A stretch of 64,000 bases of DNA. Source: Selaginella moellendorffii. Lineage: Eukaryota; Streptophyta; Lycopodiopsida; Selaginellales; Selaginellaceae. Positions 1 to 12,908 of this stretch are shown here, piece after piece. Position numbers and translations under genes: made by a program. The first letter of the stretch is position 1; each line of letters opens with the position of its first letter. The notes under the pieces were generated by a model. It worked only from the letters and a program-made list of their open reading frames with translations. It did no database searches and had not been told where the DNA came from. The stretch is taken from contig NW_003314272.1 of assembly GCF_000143415.4 (NCBI RefSeq), forward strand, positions 2,505,728 to 2,569,727. Direction: 5' to 3'.

Positions 1-2403
1 AGCTGTGTGTCAGACAAGGCACGAACTCTCTATCTCTCCCTCGTACCTGCAGCTTTCCCAGATGCCAAGTCCCACAAATCCCGACCACTTCAATTATCTT
101 GTCGTGCATGAACTGCGGCCCAAACTCGTCTTCGTGCTCCTCTTCGTTCTGCCACAAGTCCACGCCGCCCATGTAGCTGCCGATGTTTGTGAACAAAACG
201 CCTTCCGTGTCCTGTCACGTTAAGAGACGAGGAGCTTCGACTTGCCAAAGAAACGCTCAAACAAACCTCTGGTATGATGATTTCCGAGCCGTCGACCTCG
301 ACACGGAGGTGCCAGGGGAGATCAGAGCAAGTTCTGTCCACGATGTCTTTCGCACCCTCCTTAGCATACAGCATTTTATTGAGGAACTGTACGTAAGAAC
401 ACAGCTTTAGACTTGATATCATAAACTACCAGGAGAGAGTACCTGATTGTAAAACTTTTCTGGATTCTCTTCACGAAGCATGTGGATATCTAGAGCCACT
501 TTTGCGTCGCACCCGATCCCTACATGGCAACCACCATCGTATTAGCAATACAAACGAAATGCAGTGAAGAGAACGTACCAAGGTAGTTATTCACGTACTT
601 CTCAGCCACAATCTCCTCTCCAGGCTTAGAGTAATTGTCAGAGATGCGAACAAGCCATCGATCAAGCATCGAAGCCGCTCCATGATCAACCTCGTGTAGC
701 ATGTTGTAAAGTCCACCTTGCCTTCCAACGGCAGCATATCCTCCCCCCCACGAAAGAACTCTGGCTAAGTCGTTCCCAGTTCCTATCGGCAAAATGGCTA
801 CGGGAGGAGGAGACTCGTAGTTACGTTTCTCAATCTCGTCCAAAACCCAGCCAACCGAGCCATCCCCGCCGCAAACCAGAATCCGAAAGTGCGCGAAGCC
901 TTTGAAAAACTCCAATCCCGCATCCGGTCCCTGAGCCTTACTAAGCTCAAACACCTGCATCAACCACGAGCAAGAACACATACGTAAGGCAAAAGGAAAA
1001 ACTCACTATCTAGCTGAAACGCATGCATAATGACCCTGAAAGAAGTAAAGAACGAGCCATACAACCTGTTCGTGCCAGCTGAACGTTCTGCCGCGTACGA
1101 AAAACCAGACTCAAGCATCCTGACTGTAACCCGACGCCCAGACTCACCCTGTTTATAGCAGTACCGAGTCAGTGTTCCTACGTTAACAATGCAATAAGCT
1201 CTGCACTTCTAAAAGCCGGCCGCGCAACGCAAACACCACACCAGCAGGCAAACTCAAGAAGACGTCGCGTACCTGGACGGGATTGAGCAGCATGTTTAAG
1301 TGTCGTCGAAGAGCCGTCCCATGCTGAGCTCCACTCTTGCGATTGATAAACACGAGCAAAGGCCTCGCATCCCCCGGAACTTCCACCAGCTGATACTTTT
1401 GCTTCGCCGAGGGACCGTGTACCACCTCCAGCTCGTTGTTGAGCTTTCCATTCGTCAACTCGTCAACTTCCTTAAGTTCTGCCGAGCTGGTTCGCATACT
1501 ATCTCCATCAGAAATCACTCCGTCGGTGGAGATCCTCGAAGCCTCGGAGGAGCTCGAAGCCAAAGCGTTTACATTTTCACTCGACCTCTTCCCCTTTTTC
1601 CTTCGTTTCCTGATCTGTCCACGCACGGACGAGGCCAGCTCGTTGGCTCCCTGAGTTATGGAGCTGATAAGCCCGACCATCCTCTTCCCGGTATCTTTCA
1701 CCCACAGCGGCGAGACGATCAACCTCTTGTGCATCCCAAGATCACAGAGCTCACTCGAGTTTCTCGAGTGGACGGAGTGGCAATCCACATGAACTAGGCG
1801 CTGACACCACATACACCGCCAGATCGCGCTTCCACCCAAGAACGACGCGTTGCAAGGCTCGTCACAGTGCATGCAGTAGGCCCTGTCCTCTGGGATATCA
1901 TCCACGTCCATCCACCTCTCGACCCACTGGTGGAGCAAACTGGAAGAGGACCCGGCCATGGCGACGCTCTTGCAATCCTTGGCCGCGCTCTTGGAGCAGC
2001 CCAGATGCGATGCCACGCCGCAGACGAGGCAGCGGTGGAGCGAGTAGACCGCGCCGGAGGAGACCGAGGAGAGGGATTGCGAGGGAGTGATGGCATCGAG
2101 GCAGACGAAGCACGTCGATGGCCGCGGCCGCGAGCTGCTGGATTCCTGGCTCCAGATGTGCGCGGTGCTTGGCGCCCTGACCCTGCCCCTGGATCGCCGC
2201 TTGGCGTGAGCTGCGGCCTTCATCCACTGGATAGCCAGCTTGCGCTGCCACTGGATCGCAACGTAGACGAAAAAGCCCGCCAGGAGGAGCGTGGCGACGA
2301 GCCAAGAAACCGCGGGGAGGATCGACTCGCCGGGCCGCGCGAGCGATGGGAGAGTGAGGCGAGGGAGGAAGTAGATCGGCGCGGCGCCATCGTCCTCCTC
2401 CAT
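1..2403 (-). CDS. DGK1: Diacylglycerol kinase, plant cluster I type (partial, C-terminus off window)
   Basis: Phosphorylates diacylglycerol to phosphatidic acid in lipid signalling. Exons read on the minus strand are 2403-1273, 954-579, 519-443, 386-267 and 211-47, all with GT-AG borders and consistent phase (623 codons so far). Exon 1 encodes a hydrophobic N-terminal segment (about residues 28-50), then two cysteine/histidine-rich C1-type zinc fingers, a basic linker, and the start of the DAGK catalytic domain ([14 protein letters not shown]). Exon 2 holds the ATP-binding [13 protein letters not shown] and the [17 protein letters not shown] motif; exons 3-5 continue the accessory domain ([20 protein letters not shown], then [15 protein letters not shown]). 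A membrane segment plus two C1 domains is the layout of Arabidopsis DGK1/DGK2. About 100 C-terminal residues are missing; the next acceptor may be the CACAG at positions 3-7 read on the minus strand. Divergent from VPS45. Confidence 0.93.
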
Positions 2404-2636
2404 CGCGCAATGCCCGCAAACCCTAATTCCTGACCCTGGAAGAAAGAGAAAGAGGCCACGTCACTGCCTACAAAATAAATTCTTCCAAAAAGAATATGCT
2501 CCCAGGAGAGCCATTTTTTAGGGTTTTGGCGAGAAGACAATGCGTGGCGCTGCCGCGCAGATCTGAGGCGCTGAGCTGAATCCGCCGGCGTCGCGCTCCC
2601 GAGATCTCTCGTCGGCGCCTCCGGATCGAGGTAAAG
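2404..2636. promoter_or_regulatory. Divergent promoter between DGK and VPS45, with two telo-box motifs
   Basis: Only 233 bp separate the two start codons. The gap contains AAACCCTAA at 2418-2426 and its reverse complement TTAGGGTTT at 2518-2526, each 15-120 bp from one of the two ATGs. Telo-boxes are known plant promoter elements of housekeeping genes. Calling this a shared promoter is inference. Confidence 0.5.
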
Positions 2637-4986
2637 ATGGTTTTGGTGGCGGCGGTGCGGGATTATGTGAGCAAGATGCTGAGCGACATTGCGGGGATGA
2701 AGGTGTTTGTCCTCGACGCGCAAACGGTATGGCTTGCGGATTTTGTTTTGCTGGTTTGTTTTTTTTTTTGTTCTTTTTAGTGTTCCTTTCATTTCGTTGT
2801 TCCCTTCCTGCAGCTAGCAATTGTGAGCGTTGCTACAAGCCAGTCTGAATTGCTCCAGAAAGAAGTTTTCCTCGTGGAAAAGGCTGAAAGCACGTCTTCG
2901 GAGCCCATGACTCACTTGAAAGCAGTATGCTTTCTACGGCCAACAGCAGAAAATATGCAAAACTTGAAGGAGATCCTCGGCCAACCACGCTTTGGAGAAT
3001 ACCATCTATGTAAGTTCTTCTCTCTTTCTCTTTGAGCGTCTTATGATGATTCTTGTTTTAGTTTTCTCAAACATCCTCAAGACAAATTTCGTCCAAAACC
3101 TCGCGGATTTTGACCAGCATGAGGCAGTGCAGCAGGTCCAGGTGAGATTTTACTCACGCGCTCTTTTAGTAGTTCTTACGAATGCATTCTCACAGGAGCG
3201 ATAAACTTTGCAGGAGTTCTATGCCGATTTTATTGCCCTCGATCCATACCATTTTACTCTCAACACACCTTCTAATCATCTCTACATGGTACCTCTGCTA
3301 TTTGATCCTACCAAAATTCAGCCGCTCTGCGAGAGAATAATAGAAGGCGTGTCGTCTGTGTTTCTAGCTTTAAAGAAACGTCCTGTTATTCGCTATTCTC
3401 GCAACTCTGAGATTGCCAGACGGATTGCTCAAGACGCAGCCGTAAGAATAGATATTTGTTTTTCTCTGACCAGATGATCGAGCCTACGCTGTTTTGCAGA
3501 GGCTAATGTATGAACAAGAAGCCGCATTATTTGATTTTAGACGAACGGAGGTTCTGCCACTACTTTTGATAATCGACAGAAGGGACGACCCTGTGACGCC
3601 TCTTCTAAATCAATGGACTTACCAGGTCTTAATATTCTTTTATCATTTCTTTTTCGCTCATTTTTTTTTTTTTCCAGGCCATGGTGCACGAGCTGATTGG
3701 AATACAGGATAACAAAGTGGATTTGAGAGAATACTCACGAGTTCCCAAGGACCAGCAAGTAAGGAGCTCACTTTGGTTCATGTTTTTAAATTTCCTACGC
3801 AGGAGGTGGTACTATCTTCTGAGCAAGATCCATTTTTTAGGAGCAATATGTTCGAAAACTTTGGTGATCTCGGGATGAACGTGAAGAAGATGGTGGACAC
3901 TTTCCAATCCCAGCATAAAAGCAATCAAAATATACAGTCTCTAGGTTCGTTTTCTCTCTGTTTTTGCGCTTTCTGTCTTGGGCTAATTCTAGAATACTAC
4001 AGAGGATATGGCGAGATTCGTTGAAAATTATCCCGAGTTTCGGAAAATGCAAGGCAATGTTTCAAAGCACGTAGCTCTTATGACTGAAATGAGCAGACTT
4101 GTGGATGAGCGGAAGTTGATGTCAGTTTCTCAAGCTGAGCAAGAGTTAGCTTGTCATTCAAGCCAGGCTGCAGCATTGGATGTAAGTGCCCTCCACCTTA
4201 CACTCTCGTTTTTGTTTTTGTCTGCTTCACTAATTTTTTTAAACGATTTGTAGGAGCTAAATGTCCAATGGGAGCTACCAGGCGTGACCGATGACGAAAA
4301 GCTGCGGCTGGCTATGCTCTACGCCTTGCGGTACGAGAGAGAGAACCCACAGCAGCTGCAAGAACTGGTGGACAGGCTGAATGCGGGACGTAGCAAATAC
4401 AACTCCAACGTAAGGACGCTCTCTTTTACAGTTTCTGGATAGTAACATCAAACGATTGGATGCAGCTGCTATATTCCCTCTTAAAGCAAGCGGGTGAAGA
4501 AAAACGCACAGGAGATCTTTTCAGCAACCGGGATCTCTTCAATAGAGCTCGGACAATGGCTCGTGGATTGAAGGTAGCAAATCATTTGAGCAACTGAAGG
4601 AACGCTAAAGTGTTGTGGCTTGCAGGGAGTCGAGAATGTATATACGCAGCACCAACCTTTAGTCTTCCATTTGATTGAGAGCATCGCCAAGGGGCGACTC
4701 AAGGACGCAGATTACCCGTTCGTCGGTAACCACGCTCAGCAAGGCAAGCCACAGGACGTGGTGATTTTCATCATCGGCGGTACTACGTACGCCGAGTCTC
4801 GAGTTGTTGCTCTCCAAAACGCTGCCAATCCAGGGACTCGCGTCCTCCTTGGGGGCACCGTGGTGCACAACTCAAAAAGGTAGACCCAGGCTTGCCGAGC
4901 GAATTAAGAACTTACTCCTGTTTGGTTCCAGTTTCTTGAGAGACTTGGAGGAAGTCCAGAGAGTTGGCCGCGCCAGCATCTACTAA
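2637..4986 (+). CDS. VPS45: Vacuolar protein sorting-associated protein 45 (Sec1/Munc18 family)
   Basis: SM protein that binds syntaxin-type SNAREs (Tlg2/SYP4 group) at the trans-Golgi/early endosome and promotes membrane fusion. Twelve exons: 2637-2726, 2814-3009, 3062-3141, 3214-3441, 3500-3625, 3678-3758, 3803-3944, 4003-4181, 4254-4409, 4466-4573, 4626-4879, 4932-4986. They sum to 565 codons (564 aa), the usual VPS45 size. Diagnostic stretches include the N-terminal [39 protein letters not shown] (the SM-family signature), and the C-terminal [14 protein letters not shown] plus [13 protein letters not shown]. All introns are 45-90 bp, and every junction restores a conserved VPS45 segment. 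The start is the first ATG, and no upstream in-frame ATG fits. No damage seen. Confidence 0.95.
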
Positions 4987-6406
4987 CAGGAGAGGTAACG
5001 AATAAGTTTTGCTTCATTCCTTGGAAGTGTAGTCCTCAAGCAAGCGCCCCTAGTGTATAACACTTCCATATTACCACGCTGGAGTCATTTCCTCGAATAG
5101 TATAACTAAAGGTTGTTCATCTAATTAACCTTTTTCATATATACAAAACTATGGCAAAACTAAATCCAAGTTAAAATATAAAGTTTCGTGATAATGCTCG
5201 AATATACCCACCATTCAGGATACAAGCGTCTCAATTCTGTTGCAACGTGATTAATCTAGAGAACCTTCATCCCCTACTCTGCTATCCATAACACCCAAAA
5301 GGAGTCTCTCTCTGACAAGAAATTTCATAGTGTACTTGTTTTGCCAGCATCAACCAAGAACCAGAGGTCTGTATACTGCTCCAAGAAGGCCAAGGAGGTG
5401 GGAAGCTCCAATAAGCAATTGAAGCCCACCACTGGAGCTGCTGGAGATGCCGCTGCTGCCTCCATGAAGGGGAATGATGAAGATCAAGGGGGACCTTATG
5501 CTCATAACACTTTTAATTGAAGAAGAATTCTGTTCTTTGCACTATTTAATGAAACTAAAGATGTAATTTGTTTTATAATAAAATTTGTAAGGTAATTTTA
5601 ACACACCCAGCATCATCAGTCACACTAAAGGCTTGTGTAGGACAGGCAGGGTTGACAAGGCTCACCACATTTTCAAAGAGATGGTTATATTAATATATTT
5701 AGAAATCTCAATTTTGCTTTTGTTAATTCTTTTGGTTTGCTTAGGGGGATTGAGATAGTAGTGGATATACTTAAAATATGCTTGGATATTCTAGAATATT
5801 CTACCATCTAATGGTTGTTATTCATTTAGATTAATTTTGTATTTATAATTTATAAACTTTCTCAAAGTATATTCTTTTTTATTCTATCATCTAATGGTTG
5901 ATATGCAATAAGATTAATCTTGTGTTTATAAATTACAAACATGCTTATAATTATAAACTTTATTGAATCAACTGGATTAATAACAAATTTAGGGAAAATC
6001 CAACCATAAAAAGCATGGGGTGGTAAATGCTGCAAGAATTAAACTACTACATAAGGATCTACAGGAGGAATATTTTTTGAGGTGGGAAAGTTGGTACTAA
6101 GAGTTGCAAGCATTACCATCAGAGACATGGGGACAAGTTGTGTAGGCCATGGAGATTGGCTTGGTGGGAGATAGCCTTCCCAACCTTTATTAGTTGGATC
6201 CTATGATGGAGCTCCTGCTAAAATGATGTCAACTTTCCCTACAACATTCAAAGCTTGGTCATTGTTTGTTGGGAAGGTTAAAGCAAACACAACACCACAA
6301 GATCAATGCAACAGTGGAGACACTAGAAGGCTACACTTTTTAATTGCACTGAGAAGCAGCCTCCAACCCTAGACACCATTCATCTTCCTAATTTTGAAGA
6401 GTGTAA
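4987..6406. other. AT-rich intergenic DNA between VPS45 and the retroelement island
   Basis: No intact gene seen. Near 5380-5519 one plus-strand frame stays open and reads a lysine/alanine/glycine-rich stretch (KKAKEVGSSNKQ ... AHNTFN, stop) that I cannot assign; it may be a relic exon. From 5797 an imperfect duplication of about 60 bp is visible (5797-5855 and 5881-5940, both starting ATTCTA-CATCTAATGGTTG). The segment 5990-6406 is more G-rich and looks like older repeat sequence, split by the LTR element that follows. Confidence 0.4.
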
Positions 6407-6411
6407 TATGC

Positions 6412-8105
6412 TATAGTGCACATGGTTTTGACTTTTTATCCTTTGATGATTTACCATAGGATAACCAGAAAGCGGAACCTAAACCCTCTTTGTGCCACGT
6501 GACATATGCCACGTGTCACATGCCATGTATCCATAGAACAGTGGTGTGGAACCTGAGGTTCAAGACCTTGGGCCACTAAACACCTAAGGTTCAAAACCTT
6601 GGGCCACTAAACGAAGGAACGGTGCCAAACCCCAGTTAAACGCGAGGACATAGGTACTCCACTAGCTAGTATGGTGTGGAGTTTGGGCTTAGACTCAAGC
6701 TGAATGTAGAACAAAGATAGGCACGCAAGCGAGAGCTAAATGTAAGCTCTTAAGTTTGGACTTCCCAGGAGGTCACCCAACCCAGTACTATTCAAACCCA
6801 AGGACACTTAACCCCAAGTATCCCAAGACCCTTAACCGATTGAAGTACACTCTTATTTATGGGCCCTTTCCCTCTATATTTAAACCCCATGGACCGTCTC
6901 TCGAGTCATTCCCTTTGATTGCTTACACTAAACTATATCTCAAATTAGTTAACCATGCCCAACCTACCCACTATCCTTACTATACATTTGGAACCAAGGA
7001 GTGCCAAACCCCCAAGCATGGAGCCAAGGAGTGTTGGAACTGGACCACGGAGCAACTCTCGAGCATATAGCCCAAGGAGCGAAGGGACAATAGCCCGGAG
7101 TGACTTGGAACAGTCCTAGAGCAACTAGCATCCCAATGCCAGAATTAGTACGCAAAACGGAGCCAAATAGAGTTTGGTACTATTTTAGCATACTGGTGGC
7201 CTAACGTGAGGACATGGGTACTCCACCAGCTAGTATGGTGTGGAGTTTGGGCTTAGACCCAAGCCAAACATAGAACAAAGATAAACACGCAAGCGGGAGC
7301 TAAATGTAAGCTCCCCAAGTATCCCAAGACCCTTAACCGATTGGAAAAAAGGGTACATTCTTATTCATGGGCCCTTTCCCTCTATATTTAAACCCCATGG
7401 ACCGTCTCTCAAGTCATTCCTTTTGATTGCTTACACGAAACTATATCTCAAGTTAGTTAACCATGCCTAACCTACCCACTATCCTTACTATACATTTGGA
7501 AACCCGCCCCCCCCCCCCCGTCCTTGAGGAACACACGCTTTGGGCTTTCACCCCAAGCCTCCCTTAGTCTCAAGAGTTAATCTCTATGACAAGCTTGAAA
7601 CTTACTAAATATGGAATGGTGCTAGATTGCGAATTTGGATATGGGACGAACACTATTGTGTTTAGGACAATTTCTACATTCCGTAGATATACCAAATGAG
7701 CAAATCTAGACACTTTCCATAAATAGCATTTGGGATTGAAATAAGATTAACACAAAGGGTATGATAGCGAGGGTGTATGGCAGACACAGTAAGCTATCAT
7801 TTAACGATATTAAGGGACCAAACTCAATATTGCGGGGGTTCCCAACACTAGCAAGTGCAAGTCAACAACATGAGTTTCTCGTCACCATGCCAAGTATGCT
7901 TGACTAAATAACAATGTAGGATTTCCTTCCTTAGTGCCCTTTCGGTCTTAGTGCACGTGTGATGATCAATTTCTCAACTAGCTTAGACGGAGACTGATAA
8001 CGGGTCTAGCAATACCGACTTCCTGCCATCGTGGCAGTAAAGAAAGAGTGTCCGTAAGGACTGGCCGACAGGTAACTTTTGATACCCGAAGTCACATTCG
8101 CGACA
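6412..8105 (-). repeat. Left (3') LTR of the outer element, with 5S-like insert and internal duplication
   Basis: Starts TATAGTGCAC (TG decayed to TA; the partner LTR starts TGTAGCGCAC) and ends CGCGACA, directly followed by the minus-strand polypurine tract. It is about 560 bp longer than the right LTR because a block is partly duplicated: the GAGGACAT...TAGTATGGTGTGGAGTTTGGG stretch occurs at about 6645 and again at about 7208. The first copy carries a 5S-derived segment that the second lacks. A C-run sits at about 7505-7520. Confidence 0.85.
6757..6830 (-). promoter_or_regulatory. 5S rRNA-derived segment with pol III internal control region inside the LTR
   Basis: Read on the minus strand, this matches the 3' half of plant 5S rRNA: GGTTAAGTGTCCTTGGG corresponds to the A-box region, AATAGTACTGGGTTGGGTGA to the intermediate element and start of the C-box, and CCTCCTGGGAAGTCC to the rest of the C-box. 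The 5S sense strand is the element's own sense strand. Cassandra retroelements are known to carry 5S sequence in their LTRs. The 5' half of 5S is not clearly recognisable, so this is not a 5S gene. Whether it drives pol III transcription is inference. Confidence 0.8.
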
Positions 8106-11100
8106 CTCTCCCCCCTTAGGGAAGATTGACATCCTCGTCGGTGCATACTCAAGTTTAGAATACCACCAAGGAAACAACTCCAGAAAAAGTTCACGGTATT
8201 CACACTATGTGAGAAATGCACCAACTTAAATGAGTTAAGAGGCAACCTCTTTGTCTAAATCGGATGTACTACCAGCTTAGACACCTTTTAGCCGTCGCTG
8301 ACAAGGAAATGACCAATAGAGTCAGCCACCCTTGCTGCTTTGGGTGTCACCCAACTTACAAAAGTGTGATATGCCCTTGCCCGCAAGGACATAGAGAGAG
8401 AAGCTAGAGGCCTCAACCCTCATGAGCAAAGAAACTAAACCTGTCGGTAAGGTTTAGATAGACTATTGTAAATATGTAGTTAGAGTTGTTTACACGGTCA
8501 CGCCCTTTTACCATACGAGGGTTATGCATTTGCAAACAATGTGCCTGTTCCCGAAGTTGAGGTACGTAAGGTATATTGTGAGGAATGGAGTTATGATACG
8601 GAACAAGGAATATCGACAGAGAGGCAGGTGATGTGACCAGTCGATAGTAGTTACCCCATGACTAAAGATTTCACCATGCACACAAAGTGCTGAAGCTAGT
8701 CCGCCTATACTGGCCCAAACTCAAAGATCAATATATGGATTATATCAAAGTCATAAACAATAATATCTTAGAGATTTAATTATTAGTGAATAAATCTTAG
8801 ATTAGAACACAAAAGTATTCCAAGTAAGTTATCATCCAATAAACCAGTATTACAGTATATGAACCACCAAGATCACTATCATTAGAAAACATAGGATTCA
8901 CTATCCAACAAAATTTAATAGCAAGTATATCATCAAGTAAACTCAATAAGAAAACTTAACTACCGAAGATTGTAGACAGTATGTCAAAGAACTTACCAAA
9001 GATAACTCAAAAAAACACAAAGTATTATTGACTAGCAAGCAAGATGCTCGCGAACGTATCACCCAAAGGAAATAACATTTCAACCTATCAGAACTAACTC
9101 AAGCAATAATTAATAAAACAGAATGAATATGGCAAGACTAACAAACACTCGTTCATGCTAACTATCGCACTAGCCAGTCTCAATAGATTTTGGTCAATAA
9201 TACCAAGGAACATAAATTGCCTAAGCAAGTGTCAGCAACATCCTATTGATGTCTCAAACCCAAGAGACCAATCCAAAGCAAACCACAAAGAACATATGGT
9301 AATGCGAAAAGCCAAAAGCCATCAAAGAGAATAACTAACCATTATGAAAGATCATCAATCATCCCATTAATAGAGAGATGCATAATCATCATGAAAGAAG
9401 AAATCCACCATTTTAAAGAATGGCAAATCATTCTATATCAACGATAATCAAGCAAAACCTTTAACAAAGATAATCAATTATCCTATATGATAATCAATCA
9501 TCACCAATGATTGCTAAATGCAAAAGCTAACTTCAATATTGAAGCTATGGGCTAAAAATGCCTTCCCCCAACAACTCCGAATAAATAGAACAATGAACAT
9601 GAAAACTCAAGAAACCAAAAGTTTGAAGAAGTCTATAACTAAGTCTTGCCTAATAATGATAACGAGTTTTGCATGAACTAACTTCAATGCTAAAGAAGAA
9701 ATTATGGTACAACCATTAATATCCTCCTCAACACATCCATAAGCTAAACTTCATAATGCAAAGCTAATGAAGAGCATGTTTGCATCAATCCAAAAGCCAA
9801 ACATAATGAAGTTATACTCAACAAGTGATCATTAAATGATCCTCCATGAATCCATGTATAGCAAGATGTAATTCACTAAAGAACAAGCATAAGAAAATCA
9901 TCAATGATTGATATATCCCAAACTCAAATCCAATAAAGACTCAAACATTTCAATATCAATCACTAACTCTTCGTCTTATAAAGCTAGTATAGTCCACTAT
10001 TAAATCATCTTTCAAGAAAAAGCTAAAGCTTAACCCTTACTAAGTAATCTCATCTAGAACACAACTAACTCAACTTGCCACTCAGTTCATTTAAACGTCA
10101 ATACAGTTGCCAACTAGCAAATACATGAATGCCAATAACATAAAGCTATAACCTAAACATCAACAATCTTTGCATTGAGACTAATGAAACTCAATATCAA
10201 TCCTACAGAGAGACATTTCATCCTACTTAAATCTCAATACCAACAATGTAAATGACAAGGCATCACTTCAATACCATTAACACCAGAATAAAGCTAAAAA
10301 AAAGAAAAAGTGAATCACCACTAAAAGCTCTCTAGCAACTAAGCTAACCAAAATCGAAGATACTATACTTAGTATCCGAGACCAATCCTTCAACAATACT
10401 CAGTTACAAATAACACATCATCAAGGAATGATTCACCATGTCCAAGACTCAATGAAATCCAACATTATAGACTAAACGCAACCAAATGATATTGATAAAG
10501 GTAAAGTCACCATGCCAACATGGAAAACCCATGTAAGTCTAATGACACGATCTTCTGCAACACCATTTGGCAAAGCAAGCCCATCACTGCTAAATCATCA
10601 TCAAATGAAGCAAGTGTCAACAGTTCTGAGCAAAGTCTATAAGTAATCACTAGTTGCTAAGCAACTAACAATCACTCTTCAACTTGCCTTCACAAGACTC
10701 GAACACCAAACTCATGTCATTGAGTTACATATTTGTCCAACATGAATATAATACCCCAGGTACAAGGTAATGGTTCATGGACAAGCACCAACCAAATGAC
10801 CACTCGAATTCAACTCAACCACGATAAGCTCACCAACACATCTAGTCAATAGCTCTGAGCATGCCTTGAAGAGGCTAGCTATCCATGATCAACTCTTAGT
10901 CGAAACTAAAGTGAAGACTATGAGATGGACTCATATCGATACACAACCTCCTCATAGACAAAGCTATAGTATGGGTACTAACATCTTAAACTCAACAACT
11001 AAATTGGACATCACCTTTCTCAGCCAAAGCACAAAGTTACCAAAACTAAGTCAAAATCAGTGAGAGCTCACTACCCTCATAGAGTTTAACAAAATGCAAA

Positions 11101-12519
11101 GTGCAATCTGCCACCAAGCAAAATGCTATAGAAGAAAGGCACAAGGGTCACCCTTCTTAGAAAAGTGCAATGGCCACTTTTTTACACCAACTCCAGACTC
11201 TATCCAACTCAATTATTTTAGCCCCAAAAGTTAGCATCTAATTCGTACTAGCTTTCGAAAATGGAATGGTTTTCGAGCAAAGTGACCAACAGATCAGCTA
11301 TTGGAAAAGCTTAGGAAAATTTGTGGAAAGTTTTTATCCTAGAGAAAGAATGACTCTTAGTCCAGGAATGCAAACTTTCAAGACTCAACCAACTTCCTCC
11401 TACAAACAACTTCACATAGGTTCATCTCAACATAAATTCTCATGATCCAACAATATGCTTAAGCATCTAACATCTTTGCCCATTTTTCCAACATCTAATA
11501 CCGACATCCGCAAAATGCAAAGTGAACATCCAAGGCTTGATCACGAAGACCACATCTCTAGATATCCACTTTGCACTAACACTCTTCTTCAACCATCTTC
11601 AAGATCTAATGTGAAGCCAAAACACTAACAAAAAAAATGATATAGAAAATCAAGCTCTAAGGAAAATTCCTCATCACTCGAATCAACAATGCCACTTCCA
11701 CTAACACAAGTGCTAGTGATGTCAATGCCCCAACTACACATTTTCTCCACCCAACAATCTACTCCAAGTACTAACGGATCAACTAACGAGTTATAGCAAA
11801 TGAATGCTACAACCCTTTTCCAACACCTTAATGGGCAAACTCAAAGAAACAAGGTACCAACTTAAGCTTAGCATAATGGACCACCATCGAAAATCTAGTC
11901 AAAGCTACTACAATGCTACTTCGTGCAAATAGACTAGCTTCACTATCAACCACTTTGGGGTTAATCATCATTTAACTAAGCAACTTAGTAAACACATTGC
12001 TCATTATCACATGGATATGATATAAAATCACAATGACTTGATCATCAATTGAGCAACACTATGAGCAATGCCTATGTCACTACTACAAGGTTTATGTAAG
12101 TATCAAGTGCCAACTCAATTCAACAAAATGCAACACAAATGCCACACTTCACCGATAGAGATTTACAACACCCAATACCCCTAACTTTTGTTCACAACAC
12201 GGACAAGCTCATGCCACTCTCTTTCTGACCAATCTCAAAACTAATCCAACACCAAGCTACACAAGGAGCAATAGCAAAGTTCCCTAGAAAAGAATTGAGC
12301 ATTGCAACTCAAGTCTTCCAATAGCAAGCCTAGATAAAATGGTTTAGCGTTTTATCACTATCCATCCCATAACTCACCACTTGTAAAACTATCACTTCCA
12401 ACATGCATCAAGGTAGGGACTCTTGATTGCATATTGTGAACATGAGCAATGAGTCACTATTCGTTGCAAATCATCCCTCCAAGAAGAGAAAATGATTTAC
12501 ATGTTTGATCTTACATGAT
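8106..12519 (-). other. Internal region of the outer element, no coding capacity
   Basis: About 4.4 kb that is A-rich and G-poor on the plus strand (so T-rich and C-poor on the element's sense strand), densely closed by stops in all frames. I looked for the usual RT, RNase H and integrase signatures on both strands and saw none. The polypurine tract is at its left end. Its composition matches 20452-21033, the other part of the same internal region split by the nested element. Confidence 0.7.
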
Positions 12520-12908
12520 GAAGTCAAAAGTAAACGTTCCAAAGTGCAAAGGTAGATCAATAGAATCTGTGACTACTCAAAAATGAGTAGTGGAATTGAG
12601 TTAGAGAGGGTGTCTCTAACAGGTTTAGCGAGAACTGAACCAATAAAAATGAGCAACCCACCCCAGGTGGTCAAAGGAGTCTCTAAGTTGGAGAGACTAT
12701 CCTCCTTAGAGGATGGGTAAGGCATGGTGAGCCTTTGGTGTCAAACCATTGACGAATATGGAGAAAGCATGGTGAGCCTTCAATGTCAAACCATTGACAA
12801 ATATTGGCTAGGTGCCAAGGATGGAAATGGTAACACATGCGGGTGTTACTTTATAAAATGGTTTACCGTTCGATGAGGACATCGAACTTCGTCTATGGGT
12901 GGTGGAGT
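12520..12908 (+). repeat. Extra copy of the inner element's 3' internal end
   Basis: These 389 bp are repeated almost exactly at 18338-18726, where they form the end of the inner element's internal region with its polypurine tract. Here they sit in front of the 5' LTR, where a complete single insertion should show foreign DNA. Both copies contain an 8-bp-stem hairpin GTTCGATG-AGGA-CATCGAAC (12868-12887 and 18686-18705) just before the polypurine stretch. The simplest reading is the remnant of a tandem LTR-internal-LTR-internal-LTR array truncated at 12520. Confidence 0.8.

Noticed and set aside
6757-6830. A true 5S rRNA gene
   Set aside because: Only the 3' half with the control region is recognisable; the 5' half and a terminator are not.
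12520-12529. 12520 as the LTR start
   Set aside because: It does not begin with TG, no polypurine tract precedes its partner at 18338, and the solo LTR begins at the equivalent of 12909.
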